From Pseudorasbora parva (taxonomy: Eukaryota; Chordata; Actinopteri; Cypriniformes; Gobionidae), in the NCBI RefSeq assembly GCF_024679245.1, contig NC_090178.1, positions 21,103,713 to 21,167,712 of the forward strand: DNA of 64,000 nucleotides, written 5' to 3'. The position numbers were made by a program, and so were the translations under genes. Below are positions 1-28,441 of this stretch, piece by piece. How positions within the stretch are numbered: position 1 is the first letter of the stretch; every line of letters starts with the position of its first letter. The notes beneath the pieces were generated by a model that was not told the origin of the DNA, did no database searches, and was given only the letters and a program-made list of their open reading frames with translations.

Positions 1-210
1 CTCGGACTATGCTGTAATATTGCCGAAGCCTTTTGTCACACAGCTGGCAATGTAAGCAATAAGCATGAACTCCACAAAAATCAAGTGGACATGGGACTCA
101 CAAAAAAAAAAGTCAATTGTCTGACAATTGTCTCATAACGGTAAGCATAAAACGTGCAGAGTTTCTCAGGGGCAGGGGCTCAAATGTAAAAAATAAAATA
201 AAAATATAGG

Positions 211-212
<2 letters not shown>

Positions 213-294
<82 letters not shown>
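213..294. repeat. (TA)n microsatellite
   Basis: About 80 bp of nearly pure TA dinucleotide repeat, preceded by an A-rich stretch. Confidence 0.97.
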
Positions 295-296
<2 letters not shown>

Positions 297-334
297 CCAA
301 GCCAACAGTTTGTTGACGCTGTCTGAGCCTTACA

Positions 335-1085
335 TCATAATGTTTTAATTATTCACGGTAATACCGTATACCGAGGTAAAATTGGGGGGAAGTTTGACGG
401 TATCAAAATTTGGATACCGCCCAAGCCTATTTGACATAAAAGTTATTAAATAAAATGTAATTAAATAAAATTAAATAAAATGCAATTAACCCTTAAATTT
501 AACATGGATCTATATTTAACATGGATAGACCTCTACCTGTCGTGATAATATATAAAACTCCTGATTTTAGAGTAACAGCTACAGAAGAATAAAATAAAAC
601 CCATTTCGTTACCTTTTGGAGCTTGGAAGGATTCAGTTTGAGCAGATGTTTAATACCATCATCATATGACCTCGTCAGAGTTTACCAGTAGATTCAGCAT
701 CTGCGTCATATCCGCGATCTCCAGCATATTCTCCAAACTCATTTTCAACGTCTTCAAAATCAATATTTTGATCACTGACAGCTTCTTGACCACATCCATC
801 ATCAAGAGACAGTGACACTAACATATGATTGTGTTTAGTACTTGCTCTCTGAAGTAAATCACTAACCCATTTCAAGTTTTGCAGATTATAATTATTGTTT
901 CGTTTTCTGTTAGCGGTAACTATGAGTGAAACGTCACTTCATCATTGGGTATCAGACATTGCCACCTTGTGGAATAAAGGTGAATTGCACATAATCGATT
1001 ATGGCACTTTGCCGCATCGATGCTGAATCGTTCATGCCCCGCATCGCGATGCATCGCCGAATCGATTATTGTTGACACCCCTAGT
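335..1085. repeat. Fragments of DNA-transposon termini
   Basis: Two stretches look like ends of fish hAT-type elements. One is at 350-429, with the repeated words ataccgtat and gacggtatcaaa ending in gcccaagcct. The other is at about 985-1085, rich in atcgatt/gcatcgatgc words and ending in gttgacacccctagt. The two ends do not match each other, so they are probably separate partial insertions. A 66-codon minus-strand open frame at 675-875 lies between them and resembles nothing I know. Confidence 0.45.
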
Positions 1086-1484
1086 ATTTTAGTGGCCTGT
1101 CAACATTTGTGTGTGCTTACTCGTGGTTTATGAGGACATGATTCAGTTTATGGACTATAGTATACGACTAAACCTTAGAAGTAGCAAGCAAAACGGTTTT
1201 GCACGTCAGACTAGTGTAACGTTATACATAGAACAGCAATGGAGTAACCGTTAGCGCATTTGAATGACGAAGCACGCTTTGTGAGAACGCTAGGTTTATG
1301 TTTGGGTGGTTTTACAATAAACAAACTGACACCTATAGTGGTCAGCTAAACAAATGTAAATGTTTAAACACACACCATAGATCGCATGCTCCATTGATAA
1401 ATTAACTAACGTTATACACGATCGTGTTGTTTACTTACGCAACGATAGCCAACAACTAAGATATTTGAAGCAGTTTTACTCACC

Positions 1485-1748
1485 GCCTGTTTCCAAAGCA
1501 GGACTGTGAACCTTTATCGCTGGGACCACTTCTTTGGTAACTGTTGATTTCGTGATTTCCTGTGACAGCAGTGACCGTGGAGATCCACTTTTGCGACACG
1601 ACTGTAACGTGATGTTGTGAAGCTTCCTGTCATTTCTGCGTTCAAATCGGTTCAAATGCAGCGCTGCCTTCCCGGAATGCTGTGCTGAAGCGTTGAAGTC
1701 GCTTGATGTCACCCATAGGAATAAAGTGGAGCGCGGCGCGACAGACAT
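1485..1748 (-). other. Possible first exon of an unidentified minus-strand gene
   Basis: A minus-strand reading frame starts at 1748 and runs to a good donor: the reverse complement reads ...acaggcg|gtgagtaaa, with the exon ending near 1485. The surrounding 1690-1870 is locally GC- and CpG-rich (gcgcggcgcg, cgcgcgcgc), unlike the AT-rich flanks, as expected of a promoter. The predicted peptide is serine/lysine-rich and has no domain I recognise, and no convincing downstream exon was found to its left. It may equally be an untranslated exon or a relic. Confidence 0.25.
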
Positions 1749-2198
1749 GTTGCACGGACGAGTGGATCTGCACCTGAGAGCAGTGTTTATGGGCGTGCAT
1801 TTCCTATCTCGCTCTAGTCACGCGCGCGCGCACCCTTCCGGGAGAAGAGCCTGTACCGCCCATACAAGGACCTTCCGCTCTATCGACGTCAAGCGGACCC
1901 ATACTCGAAAAAAACTCTCCGAAACTTGTGAGAAACCGGAAGGAGTATTTTTGACACAGAAATACTCTATCAAACGTCCAACTTAGTTTTTGAAACTTTG
2001 TCTATGTTTAGGATGGGAATCCAGGTCTTTAACAGTGCAAAAAGCTCAGTATGCATGAAACAGCATTTCATGAATTTCATTTATTGAATTTAGTTTATTA
2101 GTCACGTTTAATTGAAAATTTGTATTAATACAAAACAAACAAATAGTTTTAAGTTTGTTATAATAAAGCATTTTTTCTACCCCCTTCCCCCACCTCCA

Positions 2199-2375
2199 CT
2201 GTTAAAAAAAGTAACTGAGTAACTTTTACTCTAAGGAACATTTTAAATGAGCTACTTTTTACTTTTACTTGAGTACATTTTTAGACCAGTAATTTACTTG
2301 TACTTAAGTAAAATTTCATTGAAGTAACAGTACGTTTACTTGAGTAGAATATTTTGTTACTCTTTCCACCTCTGC
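2199..2375. mobile_element. hAT-type MITE fragment
   Basis: The stretch contains repeated words of the form acttttacttgagtac and ends in tctttccacctctgc. This is the terminus typical of a very common fish hAT nonautonomous family with cagaggtgg ends. The opposite terminus is degraded or missing. Confidence 0.5.
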
Positions 2376-2800
2376 AAAGCAACCAGTACCTGGTTTAAGA
2401 ACCATGGTATCCCTGTTCTTAATTGGCCAGCAAACTCGCCTGACCTTAAGCCCATAGAAAATCTATGGGGTATTGTGAAGACGAAGATGTGATATGCCAG
2501 ACCCAACAATGCAGAAGAGCTGAAAAGCAACCTGGGCTCTCATAACACCTGAGCAGTGCCACAGACTGATCGACTCCATGGCACGCCGCATTGCTGCAGT
2601 AATTTAGGCAAAAGGAGCCCCAACTAAGTATTGAGCGCTGTACATGCTCATACTTTTCATGTTCACACTTTTCAGTTGGCCAAGATTTCTTAAAATCCTT
2701 TCTTTGTATTGGTCTTAAGTAATATTCTAATTTTCTGATATACTGAATTTGGGATATTCCTTAGTTGTCAAATAATAAGTCAAATAAATCTGAAAGGCAC
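2376..2800 (+). pseudogene. Tc1/mariner-type transposase 3' remnant
   Basis: Plus-strand translation around 2420-2490 gives NSPDLKPIENLWGIVKTKM (after a few degenerate codons). This is the hallmark SPDLNPIENLW block around the third catalytic acidic residue of Tc1-like transposases. Only the C-terminal part is present, with stop codons. There is no intact TIR pair, so it is a dead fragment. Confidence 0.65.
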
Positions 2801-3487
2801 CTGGGTTTGTAACCTATTTCCAAATGTACTAATCGTATTTTCAGATAGATGTACTAATTTTATTTTTAAGAAAACTTTACTGTTTTGTTCTGGTCTTTCA
2901 CCTCACTTTTCAAGGACATTTCATATAACGCAACCTGTTTGTGTTGCTGTTTGATTATTTTGGTAGATTATCTTCTACCTAGTGAGAGATGAATTTTAGC
3001 CAACATATGTCATTTTGTTAAATTCTGTATAACTCAGGTGTTTAGCTTATACAAACCCGGTTGCAGAACTGAGCAGCCATGAGCAAATATGAAAAGTTTT
3101 TGAATATTGTACTTTAGGGTTGTCTTGCGCCAACCAAGCAACAGTCATTGCTAAAAGATAGCCAGTAACACTTTTCAATAAGATCTCAATATAGTAACTA
3201 TCAACTATCAATAACAATTTTAACATAATTTATAAATATAGGTTAATTTTCAGTTTTAAATATATCGTTCATGTTCATTTATAAAATAATTATTAAAAAT
3301 GTATTAGCATGTGTAGAAATTATAATAGTTATAACTATCACATTTTTTTCCATTTTTTTTTCAAAGCAGTACAAGGAGGTAAAAAAAAAACTCTAAATAT
3401 GACAGGAACACCTGAATCACAGCAAAAAATACATAATGCCTTTGCTTTTTGTTTGAGAACAGATTAAAATAATTTACATAAAATCTG

Positions 3488-3860
3488 TAGCAGTTGTTCT
3501 CAAATAGTGGGTTGAAAAAAAAATCTGAGAAAAAAAGCATTAAAGGACAATAATAATACAGTTCAAGTAACTATATATTTTGAAATAGCTTTTGATAGCT
3601 TCAAATTTCTGTTGTTCACAGCAAAGGTTTGTTTCTAATTCCTTGATATTTTGACAAAAATTCATCTGTCACTTGGCAGAAGCTAACCAAATTAATCAAA
3701 TGCCAATAGACAGGTTGAGTGACATGCCCTTATCCTTAAAAACTAACTAAGGTGAAAGACTAGGGTGTAAGAAAAAATATAATAATATAATTCTGGTTAC
3801 AGGTTTCACATTGTAGTGGGTTGTCCAGCACTGACCAAAAACCAGTTGAGAACCACTAAC
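3488..3860. mobile_element. hAT-like MITE with caacca/gttctcaa termini
   Basis: The left end tagcagttgttctcaa and the reverse complement of the right end (ttagtggttctcaa) form imperfect terminal inverted repeats. The interior is AT-rich and has no open frame. These are the common fish 'gtggttctcaa' type ends. Confidence 0.5.
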
Positions 3861-10344
<6,484 letters not shown>

Positions 10345-10894
10345 TTAAAGGGATGGTTCACCCAAAAATCCCATGATTTACTCACCCTCAAGCCATCCTA
10401 GGTGTATAAGACGTTCTTCTTTTAGACTAATAAAATCTGAGTTATATTAAAAATGTCCTGGCTCTTCCAAGCTTTATAACACAGTGAATGTTTTTTGAAG
10501 TCCATAAAAGTGCATCTGTCTGTCATAAAAGTGCTCCACACGACTCTGGGCGGTTAATAAAAGCCTTTTAAAGCGAAGCGTTTGTGTAGGAACATGGATT
10601 GAGAAAAATATCCATATATAAAAATATGGATATTTTTATTACACAAATGCGGCACTTTGCTTCAGAAGGCCCCCCGAAGCCGTGTGGAACAGTTATGATG
10701 TATAGATTCACTTTTATGGACTTCAAAAATGACCCATCAAGTCAATGCCATAATAAAGCTTAGAAGACCCAGGGCATTTTTAATACAAGTCCGATTTTAT
10801 TTGTCTGAAAGAAGAATGTCATATGCATTTAGGATGACTTTAGGGTGAGTAAATCATGGGGTAATTTTCATTTTTAGGTGAACTAAACCTTTGA
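10345..10894. mobile_element. Palindromic Angel-like MITE
   Basis: The left arm starts ttaaagggatggttcaccc and continues with tttactcaccctcaagcc. The right arm ends gggtgagtaaatcatgg...aggtgaactaaaccttt, its inverted copy. The arms meet around the near-perfect palindrome atccatatataaaaatatggat at about 10609-10632. The ends and internal words are those of the Angel-type short inverted-repeat elements of teleosts. A TTAA lies at the left end, but the right end is degraded. Confidence 0.8.
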
Positions 10895-11426
10895 AACCAG
10901 TTATAACCCAAATACCCAAAAGTCTGATTGTCAGCTTGAATTAAGTTTTATCATATTATTTGTCTCATATGTATCTTGAAACAGTTTACAACCAAAATGG
11001 AAAAACGGATGTCGGCTATTAAACAAATTTGTTTCTCGTTACAAAGCTCTTATAAAATATTAACTAGCAATTTTTAACAGAGGTGATTCCTGTCCATTCA
11101 ATGCAATTATTCAATGGAACTGCTTAACAAATAAAGTGCTATTTTCACAGAAACAAGATACAAGCTTTTGGAAAGCTTTATATTCTTTCTTGTTCAGTAA
11201 GACTGCAGGAAATATAATAATTGTTGAATTAGAGTAACAATCTGGAAGTCAGAGGTTTCTAATCAGCAGAGCTCTGAGGAAAGCAGAAACTATACACAAT
11301 TAGTTCAGATCAAAAAGGACAAATAACCTTGTAAAGAGCAGTCTATCTGTTAGTTAGACTGTATGCTCCATTAGTTAGGTTTAAACAAAAGAATATGAGG
11401 CGGAGCTCAACTTTGGTCTCAGATCA

Positions 11427-13890
11427 TCACACCATGTCCTTCAAATCAACCTGAGCCATATATGCATCCAGCTCAGCATCCAGATGGCTCTTGGACATGG
11501 ACATGTACTCATCCAGTTGTTCATCCAACTGTTCCCGAGAAGGAACCTGACGGCTGTTGAACTTAGCCCGGCTGCACCCTGAATACGCCCCACTGACAGA
11601 TGTAAAACGACCACCTGTACACACAGGATTAGAGTTAATATCAGAGGGAAGGTTTATGAATGAAAACATTTGCATGTATTGGATCTAACTGCACCACTTC
11701 AGTGAGGGGAAGAAGAATACACATGATATTCATACAAAAAATAAATGTCTTTTTGAGAGAAACATTTGCCATCTGGTTTAGTACTTCAAGAAGCAAAAAT
11801 TATTAATCAAATGAATATATCTGCAATAGTTGAAAAGAAATGGTTAAGAGCCCATTTGTCCTAAGTGTTTCTATTACCAGGTAAATTGCTGTAATATTTT
11901 ATGTTTATCTTTTGCTTGTTGCTCCCTGAATACACTGAACGTGTAAACAGCCAAAAAAGCAGATGGAATTACAAGTATATATTCAATCGAATATGCAGGC
12001 AATACTAATGAACAGTGAATGTTGTCTGCTTTTAACTGCAGGAAATTGCTTCTGACATCATTATGGAAATCTGAAGAGTTTGCTAAACCAGTGTATGGAG
12101 GAATCAAATTATCCTTGACCTTTTGAGGTTGTTTTAAATCACTGTACTAATAAAACACTGCACTAAAAAAAACCTTTCAGAACTCTGCCCATAAAGTCAT
12201 AAACCCAAAATATTAACTTATGACAACCCAGATTTACACATCAACAACACCTGATCAGAAACTTGGCATAACCAGTTACAGAGAGGCAACTGAATGTTCC
12301 TGAATGTGGCACCTGCCGCTCTGCATTTTCTTCTGAAGAATCCAAACATTTAGAAAGAGTTCATTTCTAATAAATTCCCTAATCATTTCAGTCTGACATT
12401 AACAATTCCAGCGCAAAATGGAGTAATTGCATTTTCAGGTTGTCATTTTCCTGTGGCAGGTTGCATAATTTCGGAGCCAAGTATTGAGATGAATGGGAAT
12501 GCTCATATATACAGGTATTATTATCCACCTTATTTGTAATGCAAGCGTAGATGTATCTATGTGTAACTTCTATTTGTTATCATTTTATTATGTATTTTCA
12601 TAATTATAAATCACACTAGCTTGTAGTAAAAAGAATTTTACAATTTACTGCACTGTGTTGTTTTTCTAGTTATTTACCTATAGTAGCTAATGAATCAGAA
12701 GTCTCACACATCCACAAAAAATAGCTTACTTTTGCATTGCAAAATAAACAATAATAATAAAGCAATAAAATATACCCGATTCCAACGCTCATGTCACATC
12801 CTGTATACTATACTGAGATACCTTCATCTGATTAATAACTGAAGGCAGCACAGGTGTATCTCTTGCTGCCTATGATATCCCACCATACTGTGTGTTTGAT
12901 TCCATGACACTTGAGCACTTGACAGTTTGAGAGTATATGCAACTTTTCCCAATTTAGATTTTGAACTTCTAGCCTCAGAAGCCTGTCCATTTTTCACGAT
13001 GTACCTTTGTTTGCAAGTCACTTCCTGACAGAGAAGCGAGGCAACAAGTCAACTGGCTAAGCTTTCGGACACAGCCCTTGTTCTCACCTGTCCTTCTAAT
13101 GGCTCCTACTACCCCTCTGGTTCTCATTGCTCCAGTCAAATGAATTATGCCTCCATGCTGCTGCTGCTGCTGAACACGTACCCTCTGAACACCAAGAGTG
13201 TTGACAACACCATGCTGTCTACTCATGCCTGTACACAGAAACACACATGCATGTACACGATGATATAAAGTCATGCTGGTGTCTCTTTTACTTAGTCACT
13301 TACTTCTCCTTGTGTAAAATCCTTTGACCAGCCCTCTTCTGCATCCTCCTCCTCTAGTTACCCCTCGCAATCCCACCATGCACCCTCTCCCCAAGGGATG
13401 GCCAAGCCTGGCCTTTGCACTCACCTTGCACAGTTGATTATTTATGTTCTGCAGAGAGGAAGAGCCACAGAAACTATTTAGTCTTTCGTCAGAGATCACC
13501 AGCGCTGATAGTTTTGTCAAACAGAATGTGTCTGACAGATACATTATGCAGGGCAGCCAGCACAGAAGGTCTGTTGGCCATCTCGAGAGCCAGCCGCTGG
13601 TTCTCAAGCGAGGCTGCAGTCTGCTGTTTCACTGCGGCGGTGATGTCCATCACATCATCTGTCTGCTGATGCTTCAGTAAACTGGTGAAACTACAGGGAG
13701 GAGAATAACAATACAGAGGATTAAAACACGCAACAGTGACACTCAGCTGCACTGTAAACAAATATATTTTCTTGACAACATTTTGACAACAGAATCGTGA
13801 TCGCGAAACTAAACCGCACCGGTCATGCAGAGAGACGGTGCAAGTGCTGTTCAAAATTATCTTTTGGGGTTCCAGAGGATTCATTTTCAC
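11427..13890 (-). CDS. chtop: CHTOP-family protein (chromatin target of PRMT1), divergent
   Basis: CHTOP proteins bind RNA, associate with the TREX mRNA-export complex and are arginine-methylated by PRMT1. The minus-strand exons are 13890-13820, 13690-13543, 13448-13304, 13228-13088 and 11614-11427 (stop). Splice phases all fit, giving 230 codons against about 248 in human. Exon 1 encodes a match to the KVVLKSTTKMSLNER start, and the split Arg is completed by exon 2, giving [10 protein letters not shown]. Exon 2 has the [20 protein letters not shown] block and exon 3 [10 protein letters not shown]. The last exon has the family C-terminus [19 protein letters not shown] followed by LDAYMAQ. The central region normally packed with RGG/GAR repeats is poor in them and holds a short Gln run (about QQQQQ). 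The start could be Met1 or Met3. It is clearly family-related, but whether it is the main chtop or a second paralogue cannot be told here. Confidence 0.85.
11676..13087. other. Large last intron of the chtop-like gene
   Basis: 1.47-kb intron between exon 4 (donor gtgaga at 13087-13082) and the last exon (acceptor tgtgtacag ending at 11615). It is AT-rich, with no other coding signal or complete mobile element seen. Confidence 0.6.
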
Positions 13891-24909
<11,019 letters not shown>

Positions 24910-25282
24910 CCCACAGACTGCAACTGTCACATGTCCTGTTACAAAACAGGGAAGACAACATACAGAGGAACAGAGAGACACATATACCTACAAACACACA
25001 AACATACAAACAGTGACTCATAGAACCACATACACACATAAGCCATAATGCCTACATACACACGCACACAGTCTTTCCACAGCCTTGGCCAGCAAAGTGC
25101 CTCTGAACTGACCAGTGTTTAGTCCACTCTTGGGTGCTGTTGACTCAGTTGTCATGGTAACACAGACCAAAGGCCCCACTGATGAGTTCACACTAATGGA
25201 GTTCCAAAAGAGGTGGAAGTACTGTAGATGAGGTAGAGTGAGAGAAAGATCCATATAGCTGAACATATGACGGTTAATATAC

Positions 25283-25700
25283 TTTTAGGGTTAGAATTAA
25301 AATTCTGTCATCATTTACTCACCCTCATGTCGTTCCAAGCACGTAAGACTTTTGTTAATTTTAATTTTCAAAACATAAATGAAGATATTTGAGAGATTTC
25401 TGTACCTCCCTTGACAGCTACGCATCTACCAATTTGACGCTTTAAAAAGTTCATGAAGAGATTGTAAAACTAATCCATATGAATTGAGTGGTTTAATCCA
25501 AATTTCCTAAAGAGACACGGTTGCTTTATATGATGAACACATTGAGTTTAAGCTTTCATTCACATATAAACATTCATCAATGCACACATCAGTTGTGATA
25601 AACAGAAGCTCTTCCGAAAATTTGGACTAAACCACTTGATTCATATGGATTAGTTTTACAATCTCTTTATGAACTTTTTTAAGCGGGTGAATGCGTGTTA
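25283..25700. mobile_element. Angel-like palindromic MITE, left end degraded
   Basis: The left part reads tctgtcatcatttactcaccctcatgtcgttcc in sense. Internal arms tccatatgaattgagtggtttaatccaaatt and its inverted copy (ggactaaaccacttgattcatatgga) lie at about 25475-25512 and 25622-25660. This gives a long stem-loop. The terminal ttaaaggg ends are lost. Confidence 0.65.
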
Positions 25701-26944
25701 TAGTGGTAGTTGCGCGGACTGTTAGCCTTATGTCTTTTGAAAGCCATTAGTTATAAAAATTTCAAAATTTCATTGGTTTAATTTGAAAAAAAAAAAAATG
25801 CAACGCTGGGCATTTAGGGTTGCAAAAAATATTCAGATCACTAAGTAAATGTTTTGAATTTAAAACACAATTCATAACGCAAATGTATTTCAAAAAATAA
25901 TATATACAACCAGTAAGGTTACAGACATAAAAAATTAAGAAATGTCAATATTTAATCATTTTAATATTTTAAATATTATTTTTTTAAATATGTATTAATT
26001 TCAATACCACTTGTAAAAACTAATAAAAACTGTTGTATAGAATATACTAATGATTTGTACCATTCATTAGCCTCGATTGTGTCAAATGTATCATTTTCTG
26101 AATATCTATTCTACTGTTATGTCACTTGGTAGTTTTATGCACATTTAGTGAAAATTAGATACAAACATTGCAATTCTGCTACACTGGGTCTCTAAGGGTT
26201 AATACTCTGACTCAAACTGATTTATCACAGCTCTTAAAGTAGCAGCTGATCTGAATGCTGAGTGCAGACAGGACGTCCATGAACAAATGCATTCAAAACC
26301 AGCTAATAGAAAGGATAGAAAATGTGCTGTATCTCTCTATCTCTATCTACAAAACAGTTTATTTATTCTAAATGATATTAAGTGATTTCATAGAATCTGC
26401 ATGTTTAATGACAATCCGTTTGTAATGAATACCATGATAGTTTATAATTCAGTGATACAGAGATAAAAGTTTTGTTAACAGTGGGATTATTTGCTAGGCT
26501 ATACATAAGTGATGCCATACCAATGTGCCATAACAGTTTGACACTTCTATACAAGTTCAAGCCTTTAAAAGCCATGACACTGAGACAAGAATGAGGACAC
26601 CTAGTGGTTATTTCAAATATTAGATTCCCTCATTCACAGCCCTGCAGACTTAAGTGACATTACTCTTGTTTAAGCATTTATATTACGAATTGTATTTAAT
26701 TAAAAGATTATGCTGTGCTATATTGTGAACATATTAATGGCAAAAGGGGGTTGTTAGGCTAAACACCACCAAGATATGCGTTCTCACTTGCTTATTGGAG
26801 GATAATGTATAAGGGGTCTGCCACTGAGGTGGGCCTCCAAAAATGTGTTCTGGGACCATGATCCAACCCTATTTCAGCCTTGACTATTCAGAAAACCACA
26901 CACTCAAGTGCCTTATTGCTTCAATAAAACATAATAATAATAAT

Positions 26945-26949
<5 letters not shown>

Positions 26950-27037
<88 letters not shown>
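26950..27037. repeat. (TA)n microsatellite
   Basis: About 88 bp of TA repeat following a short taa/ata repeat. Confidence 0.97.
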
Positions 27038-27042
<5 letters not shown>

Positions 27043-27107
27043 AAGTAAACTTACATATATGACACCTGGCCTGGCATAATGTATTAACAATCGCAACTTT
27101 TTTGGTA

Positions 27108-27505
27108 CACTGTAAAACAAAATGTTGGTTTTTGTTGGTTTAACTTAAAAAAGTAAGTAACCTGGTTGCCTTAAAATGTTGAGTTTATTGAAATTAAAAA
27201 TCTGAGTTGATACAATGAAGGACATTATTTTAATAAATAGAAACTCAAAATATTATTGTATCTGAACAACATTAAAATTTTGATAAATCATGAAAATAGC
27301 ACTATTCGGCATGTTTCACTGCGTCATCAGAAATAAAACACACAATTACCCAATATGCTTACAAAATCTTTTAATAATATTTTAATAAAGGTTGTCGAAT
27401 CTCAAAAACATTTCATTGTATTAACTCAAAATTTTAATTTCAATGAACTTCAATGAATTTTAAGGCAACCAGGTAACTTTTTTTCTAAATATTTTTTTTA
27501 CAGTG
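27108..27505. mobile_element. MITE with CACTGTAAAA / TTTTACAGTG ends
   Basis: 398 bp with termini cactgtaaaa and ttttacagtg. Subterminal inverted words include aacctggttgccttaaaatg and cattaaaattt versus aattttaaggcaaccaggtaa. No open frame. The CACTG ends recall CACTA/EnSpm-type elements, but no target duplication is visible. Confidence 0.65.
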
Positions 27506-28441
27506 AACTTAAAGCACCCCTTTGGCCTCCTATCGGGATAGGAGATTGCAGAGTTCACAGCAATCTCAGCAGATGATTGCCAAAAAAAAAATTGTCAGCC
27601 AATCTGAATATATCTGAAATATTTAATTGATGTACCATGAGATTTTAAGATATTTTTTTTTTTGATAATTTAAGAACAAATTTACATGTTCATGGTTCTC
27701 TAATGACAGTTAATGGTTTTAATTAAAAAAGAAAAGAAAAAAAGAAATCTTTTTTTAGTAAGCATTTTATTTAGCGTTTCATCAATCACAATTGGGAACC
27801 CGTTTGCAAAACCCTTCCACAGATCATCTGTGTACTGTCTACTGTATCATAAAGGCAAAATCTCTCTGCAAAAATGTATTTAACATACTAATTTTTGCAT
27901 GCAATAGGGAAGAATGGATATTTAGACATGGGTTTTATGTTTTCTAATTTCATGTAATACTCTTAACATATTTTTGCAAAGTACATAACCATAACAACCA
28001 CCTTAAACCAGGCTAGGATGCTGGTCTTAAACAAACAAAAAAAGGTTAAGATTTTTCTTTAATAAAATCTAAAGACAGTGTAGGCTACTAAAATAAACCA
28101 AGGTCTTATGAGAAACATACTGTATGTACCTCTGCGGATATGAAAACGCTGGAAAATACAAGACTGTGCGATCGTTGGATGCTGTCCATGAGATGCGCGC
28201 TTCTGGTGGGCGGTACTTACGGTCAGACTCTGCATCTGACGCAGTGCATCCCGACGCTCAGCATCCTTCAGCGCGCAGCATCCCACAACGGCCTGGACCA
28301 GACCAGATACGAGGACACCACGTACCGTAGAGATGTAGCCATGAATCACCCACATTATATCATCTAAACGAAGAACTGTCTAAATCTATTGTTTATTCTA
28401 CTACGGCTGTTATCCGGATCGCAGCGCGTCGAACCCTCAAA

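Larger units (their letters stand above)
24910..28441. other. Intergenic region smad4 to syt11, including smad4 3' UTR
   Basis: Holds the smad4 3' untranslated region and a partial Angel-like MITE (25283-25700). It also has a (TA)n array (26950-27037), a CACTG-ended MITE (27108-27505) and a locally GC- and CpG-richer stretch at 28140-28475 that should be the syt11 promoter and 5' leader. A candidate aataaa is at about 26925. No further exons seen. Confidence 0.55.

Noticed and set aside
26843..27120. Ile-Tyr repeat open frames
   Set aside because: Translations of the (TA)n array.
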